Virus record (IMG/VR): IMGVR_UViG_3300031857_007934
Span: 1 to 64,000 of that record
From: a virus
Direction: 5' to 3' (one strand)
DNA: 64,000 bases
Shown here: positions 1-9,125 of the stretch, in pieces
How the letters are laid out: every line of letters starts with the position of its first letter
Numbering within the stretch: position 1 is the stretch's first letter
The notes under the pieces: generated by a model
Told to the model about the DNA's origin: nothing
What the model saw: the letters and a program-made list of their open reading frames with translations, nothing else
Databases searched by the model: none
Position numbers and translations under genes: made by a program

Positions 1-258
1 CCAACAACAGTAGATTTTAATCTATTGTTTGTTACACCGGCAATAGGGTATTCAGGAACCGATCCTACTTCAGTTACGCTACCGGCCGGTGTACCTGGAC
101 AACGTTTGGTTATTTTCAACGGTTATAACCTTGCTACCCTTACAGTAAATCCTGGACTGCTTGGCAGAGATATTTCAAGTGGCGTTGTGGCAGAGTTTAT
201 CTACTCCGGTTTTGACGGGTTATGGATACCGCTATATGGAACAAATAGTCCAACCTAA
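1..258 (+). CDS. C-terminal part of a tail-fibre-type structural protein (5' end outside window)
   Basis: The frame is open from base 1, so the gene starts upstream of the window and only about 85 C-terminal residues are present. The visible part is rich in Gly, Thr, Val and aromatic residues and includes TLPAGVPGQRLVIFNGYN, a beta-strand pattern common at the ends of phage fibre proteins. The next gene is a protease, followed by large structural proteins, which supports a virion role. The specific fibre cannot be named. Confidence 0.6.
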   Translation, partial: PTTVDFNLLFVTPAIGYSGTDPTSVTLPAGVPGQRLVIFNGYNLATLTVNPGLLGRDISSGVVAEFIYSGFDGLWIPLYGTNSPT

Positions 259-266
259 ATTTGAAC

Positions 267-326
267 ATGAGTACATTAATATTTACAGACGGCGCTTGGC
301 AAGCAGATAACGGATCGTGGGATTAA
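267..326 (+). CDS. Possible 19-residue peptide
   Basis: A short ATG-to-TAA frame fills most of the gap between the fibre gene and the protease. It encodes a peptide ending in QADNGSWD. It has no clear Shine-Dalgarno sequence, and it may be a remnant of a fibre C-terminus. It is listed because the gap is otherwise empty. Coding status is uncertain. Confidence 0.2.
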   Translation: MSTLIFTDGAWQADNGSWD

Positions 327-342
327 ATAAAGGTAAAAAAAG

Positions 343-1893
343 ATGAGTGATACTAAAGAATACATTGTAAGTTTAAATAGAGGCGTTGACTATGATTCTT
401 TTTGGAATCAAATAGAAAACGAATCAACAGAAGACGGATTTGTTCCTTCACGCAGAGTAGACATAGTTAATAATAGAGATGCTAGTTTAAGACTCTGTCA
501 TTATGCTCTAACAGATGCTGAAGCTGAACAGCTACGCAATGATCCTAGAGTCTATGACGTTGAAATTCCACCTGAACAGCGTGATGACATTATTATGAAA
601 CGTCGTGCTGTACAAACATCTGATTTTACAAAAACTACAAGTGATTCTGGTTCATATGTTAACTGGGGCTTACGTAGAATTATAGAAAATAATAATCCTT
701 ATGGTGCTCTTAATACTGTTAGCGGCGGATATAATTACACACTGGATGGTACCGGAGTTGATGTTGTAATTCAAGACAGTGGTATACAGGCTGATCATCC
801 TGAATTTCAAGATAGCAATGGTACTAGTAGAGTACAAGAAATAGATTGGTTCACAGCTAGCGGTGTGTTAGGATCTATGCCTAGTGGACACTATACAGAC
901 TATGATGGCCACGGAACACACGTTGCAGGAATATCCGCAGGAAAAAACTACGGCTGGGCGAAGAATGCAAGAATATATTCAATAAAGGTAGCAGGACTTG
1001 AAGGTGCTAGTGATCCAAATAATGGAATATCGGTTGCTGATTGCTTTGACGTTATTAAACAATGGCATGCAAATAAACCTATAGATTCAACTACAGGATT
1101 CAAGAGACCTACTATTGTTAACATGAGTTGGGGATATTACGCTGTATATTCTACTGTTACAAGCATCAACTATAGGGGTACAACGTACTCGGATGTTGCA
1201 ATAGACACAGGAGCAGAACGTTGGGCATTAGGATTACCTCCGCTAACTGACGGCGCCTTTTTTTACACTAATACAAGAATTTCAAGTGTAGACGTTGACA
1301 TACAAGAATTAATAGATGCGGGAGTACATGTTGTTATTGCAGCAGGTAATCAGTATCATAAAATAGATGTAGCTAGCGGTGTTGATTATAACAATTATGC
1401 TGTTACAAATACAGGAACAAAATATTATCATAGAGGTTCTAGCCCATTTGATGATGAAGCAATCAAAGTAGGAAATGTTGACAGTGCCGTAGACGGTGGC
1501 GGCCTTGAACAAAAAGCTGCATCTAGCGAAACTGGACCTGGCGTAGATATATATGCGCCTGGTACTGATATCATGAGTTCCACCAGTAATACAAATATAC
1601 ACAACGGTCAAGGCTATTTTGCAGACGGGGATTTTAAACAGTGTAATATAAGTGGGACTAGCATGAGTGCTCCACAAGTTGTAGGAGTTGGAGCACTTTA
1701 TCTGCAATTAAATCCACATCTAACTCCTAGTCAATTAAAAACATGGTTACAGTCTCAGGCTAGAACAAATAAACTACTGTCAACAGGCCTAAACAATGAC
1801 TATACTAACGTTAGAAGTTTATTAGGATCTGCTAATTATTTCCTATATAATCCATTTAACAGTGCAATACAGTTAAGAATAATTGGAAGCTAA
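343..1893 (+). CDS. Subtilisin-like serine protease (S8 family)
   Basis: The 516-residue protein carries the S8 catalytic triad in order: Asp145 in VVIQDSGI, His190 in DGHGTHVAG, and Ser440 in SGTSMSAP. About 110 residues precede the catalytic domain and could be a propeptide. No signal peptide is visible, so it is probably not exported by the host Sec system. It lies between structural genes. Related subtilases occur in marine T4-like phages, and virion attachment or processing of a structural protein are both possible. The start is preceded by an AAGGT-like site. Family identification is firm; the substrate is unknown. Confidence 0.9.
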   Translation: MSDTKEYIVSLNRGVDYDSFWNQIENESTEDGFVPSRRVDIVNNRDASLRLCHYALTDAEAEQLRNDPRVYDVEIPPEQRDDIIMKRRAVQTSDFTKTTSDSGSYVNWGLRRIIENNNPYGALNTVSGGYNYTLDGTGVDVVIQDSGIQADHPEFQDSNGTSRVQEIDWFTASGVLGSMPSGHYTDYDGHGTHVAGISAGKNYGWAKNARIYSIKVAGLEGASDPNNGISVADCFDVIKQWHANKPIDSTTGFKRPTIVNMSWGYYAVYSTVTSINYRGTTYSDVAIDTGAERWALGLPPLTDGAFFYTNTRISSVDVDIQELIDAGVHVVIAAGNQYHKIDVASGVDYNNYAVTNTGTKYYHRGSSPFDDEAIKVGNVDSAVDGGGLEQKAASSETGPGVDIYAPGTDIMSSTSNTNIHNGQGYFADGDFKQCNISGTSMSAPQVVGVGALYLQLNPHLTPSQLKTWLQSQARTNKLLSTGLNNDYTNVRSLLGSANYFLYNPFNSAIQLRIIGS

Positions 1894-1914
1894 ATATAGT
1901 AGACGGAGAAAATA

Positions 1915-2628
1915 ATGGCACTTCAGCTTATTAATATAGGATTTGCGGCTAACGACGGAACCGGAGACGATCTTCGAGAAGCGTTTATCAAAGTAAACAA
2001 TAACTTTGAAGAACTAGATCTTCGCGACTACGAAGAAACTTCAGCTGTAAACCTAGGAGCACAGGGCGAAGGTATATTTGCAAATATTGTAAACTATCAA
2101 CTTCAGTTTAAAAAACTAATAGCTGGCAATGATGTAACACTAACAGCAACAGATCAAAATATCACAATTGACGCAAACGGCGGCGTTAAGATTGTAACGG
2201 TTAATACTGATTTAGGTTCCCCCATTGAACTAACTGAAGATGCTGTGCTTAATGTATTTGGTGGTACAGATATTACTACTAGAGTAGTAGGAAATAACTT
2301 AGTAATTGATTATACAGGCCTATCAGAACTATCTGGTGATACTAGTCCGCAGCTTGGCGGTATTTTAGACGGGCAGGGTTTTGATTTAACAAACATAGGC
2401 GACATAGATGCTGCACAAATATCGGGATCATTTGTTGGAAATCTTACTGGTTTAGTGCATGGCGTTGACATACGTACAATAGCCCAGTATTTTACAAACT
2501 ATTGGGATCTTGGTACTATTGATGGTACCTATAACAACGTAATAGATTGGTTAATTTCAGACGCTAACTTTGATTTTGGAACTATCACTGCTCCTTCTTT
2601 ACGCAATATTGACGCTGGATCTTTATAA
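1915..2628 (+). CDS. Structural (tail/fibre-associated) protein
   Basis: The 237-residue protein begins with NIGFAANDGTGDDLREAF and then a KVNNNFEEL helix. This 'NDGTGD..R.AF.K.N.NF' module opens many virion proteins of marine T4-like phages (recalled). The rest is beta-strand rich with Gly/Asp turns. The gene at 6220 has a related opening, so the two may share an assembly partner. It is separated from the protease gene by a short spacer containing a TAAATA motif and an AGACGGAG ribosome site. Exact position in the virion is unknown. Confidence 0.6.
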   Translation: MALQLINIGFAANDGTGDDLREAFIKVNNNFEELDLRDYEETSAVNLGAQGEGIFANIVNYQLQFKKLIAGNDVTLTATDQNITIDANGGVKIVTVNTDLGSPIELTEDAVLNVFGGTDITTRVVGNNLVIDYTGLSELSGDTSPQLGGILDGQGFDLTNIGDIDAAQISGSFVGNLTGLVHGVDIRTIAQYFTNYWDLGTIDGTYNNVIDWLISDANFDFGTITAPSLRNIDAGSL

Positions 2629-2640
2629 GTTCTTTTCCGA

Positions 2641-2648
2641 TAAATACT
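2641..2648 (+). promoter_or_regulatory. TAAATACT late-promoter-like motif
   Basis: The octamer lies 17 nt before the ATG at 2665, with an AAAGGAT ribosome site between them. It resembles the T4 late -10 element TATAAATA. It is one of seven exact copies in the window, each just upstream of a gene. Confidence 0.5.
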
Positions 2649-2664
2649 GCAAAGGATGATTTAA

Positions 2665-5600
2665 ATGGCAGATTTATCACTGTGGAATATTCCAAATGGC
2701 TATCAGATAGGTATCTTAACAGAAAGAAATCCTATCAACATCGCATTGCCTGTAGCTAACGGGTATTCAAACATTGAACTTGAAATAATTAGCGGAAGTC
2801 TTCCTACCGGTACAAGAATTCAAGACATAAACATAGTAGGCACTCCATTTGAAGTTGCTATTGATACTGTATATACCGTCGTTATTAGAGCACATTGGGA
2901 AGGTCACTATGATGACAGAACCCTCAAATTTATTATTACAGGAGCAGACGAACCGCAGTGGCTAACTGCTTCTGGACTTCTACCTGTAGGCGGAACCAAC
3001 ACTTATTTTATATTAGATAACGAAATTATTGATTTTCAATTATTAGCTACAGATAACGATTTACCTGCTGGTGACGAACTAGAATACTTTATTGCAGACG
3101 GAGATGGAAATTTACCTCCAGGCATTTCTCTAACTAGAGATGGTAGATTAGTAGGAACTGTAGATCCTATATTAAGTTTAGATAAAAGATTCCAAGGCGG
3201 ACAGTATGATACAATGCCTTATGGAGACTTTCCGTTTGACTATGCTGTTCTGTCAGGTAATGGCTACGGAAGTTTTTATTATGATACACAAACATTTGAC
3301 TTTTTCGAAGCAACACAGAGCTTAAGAAAACTTAATAGATATTTTCCGTTTGCGGTTACTGTTACAGACGGTGACACTTTCAAACGAAGAGAATTTAAAA
3401 TATATGTTGTTGGAGATGATTTTCTAAGAGCAGACAACACCGTGATGAGATCGAGTACTGGTGTATTCACCGCTGATACTACTCATGTTAGAACTCCAGT
3501 ATGGATAACTCCAAGAGATCTAGGCTATAAGAGAGCAAACAATTATGTAACTCTATATCTAGATATAATTGATAACGATACACTAACTGGTGCAGTTGTA
3601 TATACACTAGAAGACGTTAACGATGACGGTACAGTATCTGAACTTCCTCCTGGTTTAAGTTTAGACAGTGTCTCTGGTGAAATAACAGGACGCATTCCTT
3701 ATCAACCTGCTATAACTCAAAATTATAGATTTACAGTAAGAGCAACTAGATTTGAAGGAGCATTAGAAAGTGCTACAATCTTTGCTAACTTTTATGAAGA
3801 CACCATGTTGGGTAAGAACGTCTTCAAAGTTTATAAGTTAGATCTTACTGGTAGTACAGATGATGTACTTGATCTACAAGAACTTCGTGGTAGAAAAATT
3901 CTTCTAAATAGTAGAGAATACACTGTAACTAATATTGATAATAGAGACCCCGAGTTTGATTTAATATATGTAGACGACACAATTGGTCCAAATATATCTT
4001 TAATAATGAGTCGAACTGCTATTATAGGACAGGATCACATCTATGTGAACAGGTTGGGAGAACAAGAACTTAACAAATACCAGGGAAGAGAATTTAGATT
4101 CAGTGACACTGAAGTTTATGCAGTGCAGGATATTTTACCTTATATTGAATATGAAATTACACAGACTACTCCTGCAAACGATCCCATAAGACCTAGAGCT
4201 GTTCCAAGAACTATTGATCTTTATGAAAATTATTTTGCTAATGATCTTGCAATTTATACTGCAGAATCAGGAGGCGATGGAAAAATTTATCGTTGTACAG
4301 TAGCACATAATATACAGCCTCAAACAAATATTGACGGCAATATTATAACAGACGAAGATGGAAATCCTCAAATTATTTTTGAAAGTTCAAAATGGACAGA
4401 AGTAGCTGAGACCATTAGCGATCTAACGTCAGAGGATGTGTTAGATGCTACCAAACAAGCCCTGGAAGCAGAATTTGGTGGTACAGCATATATTGAAGTA
4501 ATAAACGAAAACAAATGGAGAATAAAACTTCTTAGTACGTCTATAACAAGAATTATTTCTACCGTAAGAGATTTCTTTGCACTTGATAGCAGTAGTACAC
4601 AAATACAGGTAAGATTACTGCGTGACAACGAACATAGAATAAGTTTTACTACCAGTCTATCTAGGCAGTTAAATGCTGGTAGAAATATTGGTATCGCTTT
4701 ATTTAAAAATGACTTTTTCTCTAAAAGTATTGTTCTTACTAGTACAGATGAAACTGTTATACCAAGTAAAGCAAAAACATTTGAATTAAATGTTATAGGG
4801 GAAATTGATTCTAAAATTTCTTGGATTACAGAATCTTATCTAGGAAAAATAAATGCAAACTTTACCAGCACTCTTAAAGTACAAGCAACAACTACTGTTC
4901 CTGACACTAAGATGTTGTATTTCTTAGTAGATGGAAGACTTCCTTTTGGAATGAGATTAAATTATTATGGAGAAATTGTAGGAACTGCACGTCAGTTTCC
5001 CGAAAATGGTAATCCTGGTTTGACTACATTTGATTCTAAATCTACAACTTGGGACGGTTCATTTCCTGGAATAACTTCGTTTGACAGACAATATAGATTT
5101 ACTGTCGAGGCTAGAGACAGATTTAATCTAGTAGCAGTTCGTAGAGAATTTGTGCTCGATGTAGAAGATTTAGATAATACGTTATATACTGACATATATG
5201 CTACTCCGTATATGAAACAAAATCATAGAGATGTTTATAGAAACTTTATTTCAACACCAGAGATATTTACAACAGAAAATATATACAGACCAGACGATCC
5301 AGCATTTGGCATACAGAAGAAAATGAAAATGTTAGTATACGCAGGTATTGAGGCTAAACAGGTTCAACATTTTGTAGCTGCATCGGCTAAAAATCATAAG
5401 AAAAAGAGATATGCTCTTGGTGAAATTAAAAAAGCTATTGCTAGAGAACCAGGCACATTAGACACTGTGTACGAAGTTATATATGTTGAGGTTATAGATA
5501 GAGCTAAACCTAAAAAAGGAAAAACTCAAAAAGATTTTACTATTAACACAACAAATCGTTTAACTGTTGATAGTTTGCTGTATCCTGCTGTTGATGACTC

Positions 5601-6189
5601 GACATCAACAAACTTGGGTTACAACCAATTGCCAATATATGCTAGAAACACTATCAGTTTCTTGTTTCCTACTGATGACAGAATTATAATTAATACTAGA
5701 GACGGTGATGTTGTACTTGATGTTGATAACAATGATTTCTTTGTTGAACTGGTTAACACAAACGAAGTACAGGTTATTTTACAGGTAGGCGACAGCGAAC
5801 CAATGCGTAGAAGACCAGTATACGCTAATACAGTAAAAGCAGACAGTGATGCAGTTAAAGTATCGGACGGTAACGATAGAAAAAGATATATATCTAGCAT
5901 AGATAATATGCGTAGAAATATTAAAGAAATTGGAAAAAATGAAAGAAATTACTTGCCGCTTTGGATGCGAACTCCGCAAGCAGGCTTCCAAGAACTAGAC
6001 TATGTTAGTGCTATTCCAATAGTGTACTGTAAACCGGGTCTAGGAGACGAAATACTTCTAAACATTAAAAATAATGGGTTTGATTTCAAAGATTTAGATT
6101 TTGAAATAGATAGATACATAGTACAAAGAACTGAGGGCAATAGCCAGGAACAGTACATACTGTTCGCAAATTATCAGTTCAACGTATAA
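2665..6189 (+). CDS. Large virion protein with repeated putative Ig (He_PIG-like) domains
   Basis: This 1174-residue protein is the largest in the window. Near residues 120-180, 300-380 and 740-830 it has the pattern 'LPxG(I/L/M)xLxxxGxxxG', for example ELPPGLSLDSVSGEITG and LPFGMRLNYYGEIVG, which is typical of putative Ig (He_PIG) domains. Between them are Asp/Asn-rich beta segments and RxFxFTVEARD-type strands. Such domains occur in phage tail and baseplate-associated proteins and in adhesins. No enzyme motif or signal peptide is evident. It sits between two smaller structural genes, so a tail or fibre component is likely. Confidence 0.65.
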   Translation: MADLSLWNIPNGYQIGILTERNPINIALPVANGYSNIELEIISGSLPTGTRIQDINIVGTPFEVAIDTVYTVVIRAHWEGHYDDRTLKFIITGADEPQWLTASGLLPVGGTNTYFILDNEIIDFQLLATDNDLPAGDELEYFIADGDGNLPPGISLTRDGRLVGTVDPILSLDKRFQGGQYDTMPYGDFPFDYAVLSGNGYGSFYYDTQTFDFFEATQSLRKLNRYFPFAVTVTDGDTFKRREFKIYVVGDDFLRADNTVMRSSTGVFTADTTHVRTPVWITPRDLGYKRANNYVTLYLDIIDNDTLTGAVVYTLEDVNDDGTVSELPPGLSLDSVSGEITGRIPYQPAITQNYRFTVRATRFEGALESATIFANFYEDTMLGKNVFKVYKLDLTGSTDDVLDLQELRGRKILLNSREYTVTNIDNRDPEFDLIYVDDTIGPNISLIMSRTAIIGQDHIYVNRLGEQELNKYQGREFRFSDTEVYAVQDILPYIEYEITQTTPANDPIRPRAVPRTIDLYENYFANDLAIYTAESGGDGKIYRCTVAHNIQPQTNIDGNIITDEDGNPQIIFESSKWTEVAETISDLTSEDVLDATKQALEAEFGGTAYIEVINENKWRIKLLSTSITRIISTVRDFFALDSSSTQIQVRLLRDNEHRISFTTSLSRQLNAGRNIGIALFKNDFFSKSIVLTSTDETVIPSKAKTFELNVIGEIDSKISWITESYLGKINANFTSTLKVQATTTVPDTKMLYFLVDGRLPFGMRLNYYGEIVGTARQFPENGNPGLTTFDSKSTTWDGSFPGITSFDRQYRFTVEARDRFNLVAVRREFVLDVEDLDNTLYTDIYATPYMKQNHRDVYRNFISTPEIFTTENIYRPDDPAFGIQKKMKMLVYAGIEAKQVQHFVAASAKNHKKKRYALGEIKKAIAREPGTLDTVYEVIYVEVIDRAKPKKGKTQKDFTINTTNRLTVDSLLYPAVDDSTSTNLGYNQLPIYARNTISFLFPTDDRIIINTRDGDVVLDVDNNDFFVELVNTNEVQVILQVGDSEPMRRRPVYANTVKADSDAVKVSDGNDRKRYISSIDNMRRNIKEIGKNERNYLPLWMRTPQAGFQELDYVSAIPIVYCKPGLGDEILLNIKNNGFDFKDLDFEIDRYIVQRTEGNSQEQYILFANYQFNV

Positions 6190-6219
6190 GAAAAATAAAT
6201 ATATAAAAGAGGATTAAAA

Positions 6220-6804
6220 ATGGCCAGCAATATTACAAGCGATACAATTGACGCAACATATCCGGTAGCAGGTGTTGATAACGATACACAGGGTTTTCGT
6301 GACAATTTTGGTATCATAAAGCAGAACTTTCAGTATGCAGCTACTGAAATTACAGACCTTCAGAATAATGCTGCTAGATTAGATTCTAGCAGTAATTTCC
6401 AAGGATCACACATTATTGATGCACAGTTTGAAACCTGTACAGAATCTTTTATTGCAAAGGGTAATTTTGCAAGCGGTAGTGAAATTAGTTTTACAGAAGG
6501 AAGATACCAAACTATTGGATTATCTCTCCCTGCAGAAACGCCCAGTGCTACTTTCCAATTATCTAATTGGCCATCCACTGAAGATGAAAATCGTTTAGCT
6601 AAAATTACTGTAGAAATAAAACTAGCAACTGCTGGAGACAGTAAGACTGTTGAATTTACTTCAGAGGGCGGCGGCACTATAAAGAAAAATAGTTCTTGGC
6701 CAGGCACTGTTACTATAGGATCTATTAATCCTACTATTTTTGAGTTTTGGTCCTATGACGGCGGCGAAACAGTATACGCCGAATACAAGGGTCTCTTTAG
6801 CTAA
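6220..6804 (+). CDS. Structural protein with 'DNDTQGFRDNF' N-terminal module
   Basis: The 194-residue protein has an N-terminal segment, VAGVDNDTQGFRDNFGIIKQ, that recurs in marine T4-like virion proteins and resembles the opening of the gene at 1915. The remainder is a beta-rich domain ending FWSYDGGETVYAEYKG. A GAGG ribosome site follows a TAAATA motif at 6196. It is most likely a tail or fibre accessory protein; no closer assignment is possible. Confidence 0.55.
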   Translation: MASNITSDTIDATYPVAGVDNDTQGFRDNFGIIKQNFQYAATEITDLQNNAARLDSSSNFQGSHIIDAQFETCTESFIAKGNFASGSEISFTEGRYQTIGLSLPAETPSATFQLSNWPSTEDENRLAKITVEIKLATAGDSKTVEFTSEGGGTIKKNSSWPGTVTIGSINPTIFEFWSYDGGETVYAEYKGLFS

Positions 6805-6805
6805 T

Positions 6806-7048
6806 ATGATACATCCGTTGGTTAACAATCTCAGTGAGTTTACTGATTCGCAGTTAGAAGATAAAGCTCAAGAGCTCCAGCGGAAGTATTTCAAAACAAA
6901 CAATCCTCAACTGCAAGTCCAAATAGCAAATATTTTGGACATATATAAAGACGAACTAAACACTAGAAGATCCATCGCTGCTCAAAAGCAGAGAGAACAA
7001 ATGGACTCAAACGGAAAAGATCTTGACAGTTTAATAAATGTAAGTTAA
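6806..7048 (+). CDS. Conserved small phage protein, unknown function
   Basis: The 80-residue helical protein begins MIHPLVNNLSEFTDSQLE. It starts one base after the stop of the preceding structural gene. An upstream in-frame ATG at 6740 would overlap that gene by 65 nt and is less likely. The sequence is charged and predicted helical, with no cysteines or membrane segment. Its context suggests a late structural or assembly role. Confidence 0.6.
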   Translation: MIHPLVNNLSEFTDSQLEDKAQELQRKYFKTNNPQLQVQIANILDIYKDELNTRRSIAAQKQREQMDSNGKDLDSLINVS

Positions 7049-7057
7049 ACTGTTAGC

Positions 7058-7579
7058 ATGTTAATGAAAACTGATAATTTAGGTATACCCAGATTCTCTA
7101 ATCGCGACTTAATTGATATGATCTATAGCGGACATATTGATAAATGTCACGTGGTTCTCTGCGAGCCCAGTGACGAAATTGATAAGTTTAACTCTGCTAT
7201 GAAAGAGCAGGGACTTCCTGAACTTACCAAATATATTCCACTAGACGTTGACAAGGCACAATTTGACGAGGCTTTACGTTCAGAATGGTTTATGCCGGAT
7301 GGATATAAGAACGTAGACGTTTATAACTACGTTAGCAGTAAATGTAAAACAGATAAAGAACTGATTCGAGCTCTAGAAGAATTAGAAGAATTTGAAAAAC
7401 GTGGACTACTTGATCTACTGCGCTATATGATTTATCTTGTAGATTTTATGCGCGAAAACAAAATAGTTTGGGGTGTGGGTAGAGGTTCAAGCGTAGCAAG
7501 TTATGTGCTATACCTCATAGGAGTACACAGGGTAAATAGTATTAACTATAATCTAGACTGGCGTGAATTTTTACGCTAA
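7058..7579 (+). CDS. Isolated fragment of a DNA polymerase III alpha (DnaE)-like palm region
   Basis: The 173-residue protein ends with a segment that closely matches the conserved part of bacterial DnaE leading into the palm: WGVGRGSSVASYVLYLIG followed by a Y-NLDWREFLR ending, compared with GPGRGSGAGSLVAYAL..YDLLFERFL in DnaE. In DnaE the catalytic PDxDxD motif follows almost immediately, but here the protein stops just before it. It therefore lacks the acidic triad and cannot polymerise on its own. The phage has its own family B polymerase at 31418. The N-terminal 100 residues are not recognised. The alternative ATG at 7064 would remove two residues. Possible roles are decoy, regulator or nucleic-acid binding. 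Confidence 0.65.
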   Translation: MLMKTDNLGIPRFSNRDLIDMIYSGHIDKCHVVLCEPSDEIDKFNSAMKEQGLPELTKYIPLDVDKAQFDEALRSEWFMPDGYKNVDVYNYVSSKCKTDKELIRALEELEEFEKRGLLDLLRYMIYLVDFMRENKIVWGVGRGSSVASYVLYLIGVHRVNSINYNLDWREFLR

Positions 7580-7593
7580 ACAAGGAGAAGTGT

Positions 7594-7935
7594 ATGTTAA
7601 AAAGAATAGCAGCAGGTATTTTAGCCTTAAGTTTAATAGTGCCTAGCGTAGCACTAGCAGACGGACGACATCATAATAGGCATCAACAACACCGCCATCA
7701 TCATCATTATCATAACAGCCATAATTGGGTAGCACCGCTAGTGGGCGGCCTAGTTATTGGAGGGATAATTGCAAATCAAAATCGCAGTTATTACTATACT
7801 CCTCCACCGCCAGTTTACTATCAGCCTCAGCCAAGGTATGATTATTCGTATCCAGTACAATGTGTAGAACGTTGGATTACAGAATATGACGGTTGGGGTA
7901 ATAGATATCAAACCTTAATTAGAGAATGCTATTAA
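7594..7935 (+). CDS. Secreted histidine-rich envelope protein
   Basis: The 113-residue protein has a clear signal peptide: MLKR, then a hydrophobic core, then a VALA-DG cleavage site near residue 22. A histidine-rich stretch at about residues 24-45 follows (HHHHYHNSHN). Next are a short glycine-zipper-like hydrophobic segment, WVAPLVGGLVIGGII, a Tyr/Pro-rich linker, and a C-terminal domain with two Cys. Similar proteins are encoded by proteobacteria, so this looks host-derived. It would be periplasmic or outer-membrane facing. Metal binding by the His run is an inference. It has a strong AAGGAG ribosome site 9 nt upstream. Confidence 0.6.
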   Translation: MLKRIAAGILALSLIVPSVALADGRHHNRHQQHRHHHHYHNSHNWVAPLVGGLVIGGIIANQNRSYYYTPPPPVYYQPQPRYDYSYPVQCVERWITEYDGWGNRYQTLIRECY

Positions 7936-7966
7936 GAGATAAGTACGTATATATTAGGAGAACAAT

Positions 7967-8311
7967 ATGTCTAAAATGCAAGTAGGGCGTAAACAGTATC
8001 ACTCAATGAGAGGTCTCCCTGTTGACATGGAACTGTTACGTAAAAAGAATGAATTAACACCCGCCGTAGGCAACGCTAGGGTCAATGCTCGAGGCGACGA
8101 ACTAGGCCCAGGTGGAAAGATTATTAAAAAGCGTGAAGAGATAATTAAAGAATTTTATAATCAACACCCTAAGACAGCAAAAGAAGGTTCGGGAGTTTTT
8201 AAAGAATCTAAGATTGCTAAAGAAGATCTAGCGCCGAACGAAGCAGAAATGTTAGAAGACGACGAATGGATCGAAGATGAAAATGGAAACTTTGTAAGAA
8301 AAGGTCAGTAA
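7967..8311 (+). CDS. Conserved T4-like phage protein, unknown function
   Basis: The 114-residue charged protein contains VGRKQYHSMRGLPVDMELL and NARGDELGPGGKIIKK. I recall this pattern from marine T4-like phages, next to the GroES-like gene. It ends with an acidic stretch, EDDEWIEDENGNFVRK. It has no membrane segment or cysteine. It overlaps the next gene by one base (TAATG), which suggests translational coupling. Confidence 0.55.
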   Translation: MSKMQVGRKQYHSMRGLPVDMELLRKKNELTPAVGNARVNARGDELGPGGKIIKKREEIIKEFYNQHPKTAKEGSGVFKESKIAKEDLAPNEAEMLEDDEWIEDENGNFVRKGQ

Positions 8312-8712
8312 TGTCAATTTCAACATCTGTTGCAAAAGGCCGAGTAAGAGCTTTACATAATAGAGTTCTTGTTTCAGAAATGCATTTTGGTGAACAAAAG
8401 ACTGCTAGTGGTCTTATCATTAAAAGTGACGACGGCACTACTCGAGGAATATATCCTCGATGGGCTAAGGTACATAATAAAGGTCCTGAAAACAAAGACG
8501 ACTATGAAATAGGTGACTGGATTCTTATAGAACACGGTCGATGGACTAGAAGTTTTAATGTTGACGAAGGTGAAGGCAATGTAGAACTTCGCATGGTTGA
8601 CCCTGATTGTGTATTAATGTACAGTAAGGAAAAGCCAGAAGGCGTACAAATAGGTAATGAATATTCAAATGGTCAAGGTACTGACATTAGACCAGAAGAT
8701 TTTATGCGATAA
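8311..8712 (+). CDS. GroES-like co-chaperonin (T4 gp31 type)
   Basis: The 133-residue protein begins its fold with VRALHNRVLVSEM, matching the GroES 'IRPLxDRVxV' strand. The segment at residues 24-40, including TASGLIIKSDDG, corresponds to the mobile loop that contacts GroEL. The later GDWILIEHGRWTR resembles the GroES 'GDxVLxxxxxG' strand. In T4, gp31 replaces host GroES so that the major capsid protein can fold. The same role with host GroEL is inferred here. The start overlaps the end of the preceding gene. Confidence 0.75.
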   Translation: MSISTSVAKGRVRALHNRVLVSEMHFGEQKTASGLIIKSDDGTTRGIYPRWAKVHNKGPENKDDYEIGDWILIEHGRWTRSFNVDEGEGNVELRMVDPDCVLMYSKEKPEGVQIGNEYSNGQGTDIRPEDFMR

Positions 8713-8721
8713 GAGGCAAAA

Positions 8722-9117
8722 TTGACAAATCCATTTAAAGATCAAGAACGATTTATGCAGGCCTGTGATCAAAGCACAGACTTTTTTAACACACCCCAAT
8801 ACAGTATGTACCAAAAGTTAATTGTTGAGGAGTTCTGGGAATTTCAAGATGCAGTTAAAGCCAACAACAAAGTTGAACAACTAGATGCACTAGTTGATAT
8901 ACTTGTTGTTACTATTGGTGCTATCCACAGCATGGGAGCTGACGGAGAAGGTGCTTGGAACGAAGTTATGAGAACTAACTTTGCTAAAATTGATCCTACT
9001 ACTGGTAAGGTGCGCAAGCGCGAAGACGGTAAGGTTCTTAAGCCAGAAGGTTGGGTTCCACCGGCATTGGATTCATTTGTAACTAAAGAACAAGATATAG
9101 TCGGTCATCCAGTTTAA
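8722..9117 (+). CDS. MazG / PRA-PH-superfamily nucleotide pyrophosphohydrolase-like protein
   Basis: The 131-residue all-alpha protein has the superfamily metal-binding pattern: LIVEEFWEFQDA (ExxE) and then LDALVDILVV (DxxxD) about 25 residues later. The C-terminal KVRKREDGKVLKPEGWVPP tail is typical of phage members. Such enzymes hydrolyse NTPs or dNTPs to monophosphate and pyrophosphate, or relate to alarmone control. The substrate here is unknown. Translation starts at TTG behind an AAGAGG ribosome site. A hairpin and T run follow the stop codon at 9129-9180. Confidence 0.7.
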   Translation: MTNPFKDQERFMQACDQSTDFFNTPQYSMYQKLIVEEFWEFQDAVKANNKVEQLDALVDILVVTIGAIHSMGADGEGAWNEVMRTNFAKIDPTTGKVRKREDGKVLKPEGWVPPALDSFVTKEQDIVGHPV

Positions 9118-9125
9118 TAAAACAC

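Noticed and set aside
6740-6805. Longer start for the gene at 6806
   Set aside because: The upstream ATG would overlap the structural gene by 65 nt; the ATG one base after its stop fits the local gene spacing better.
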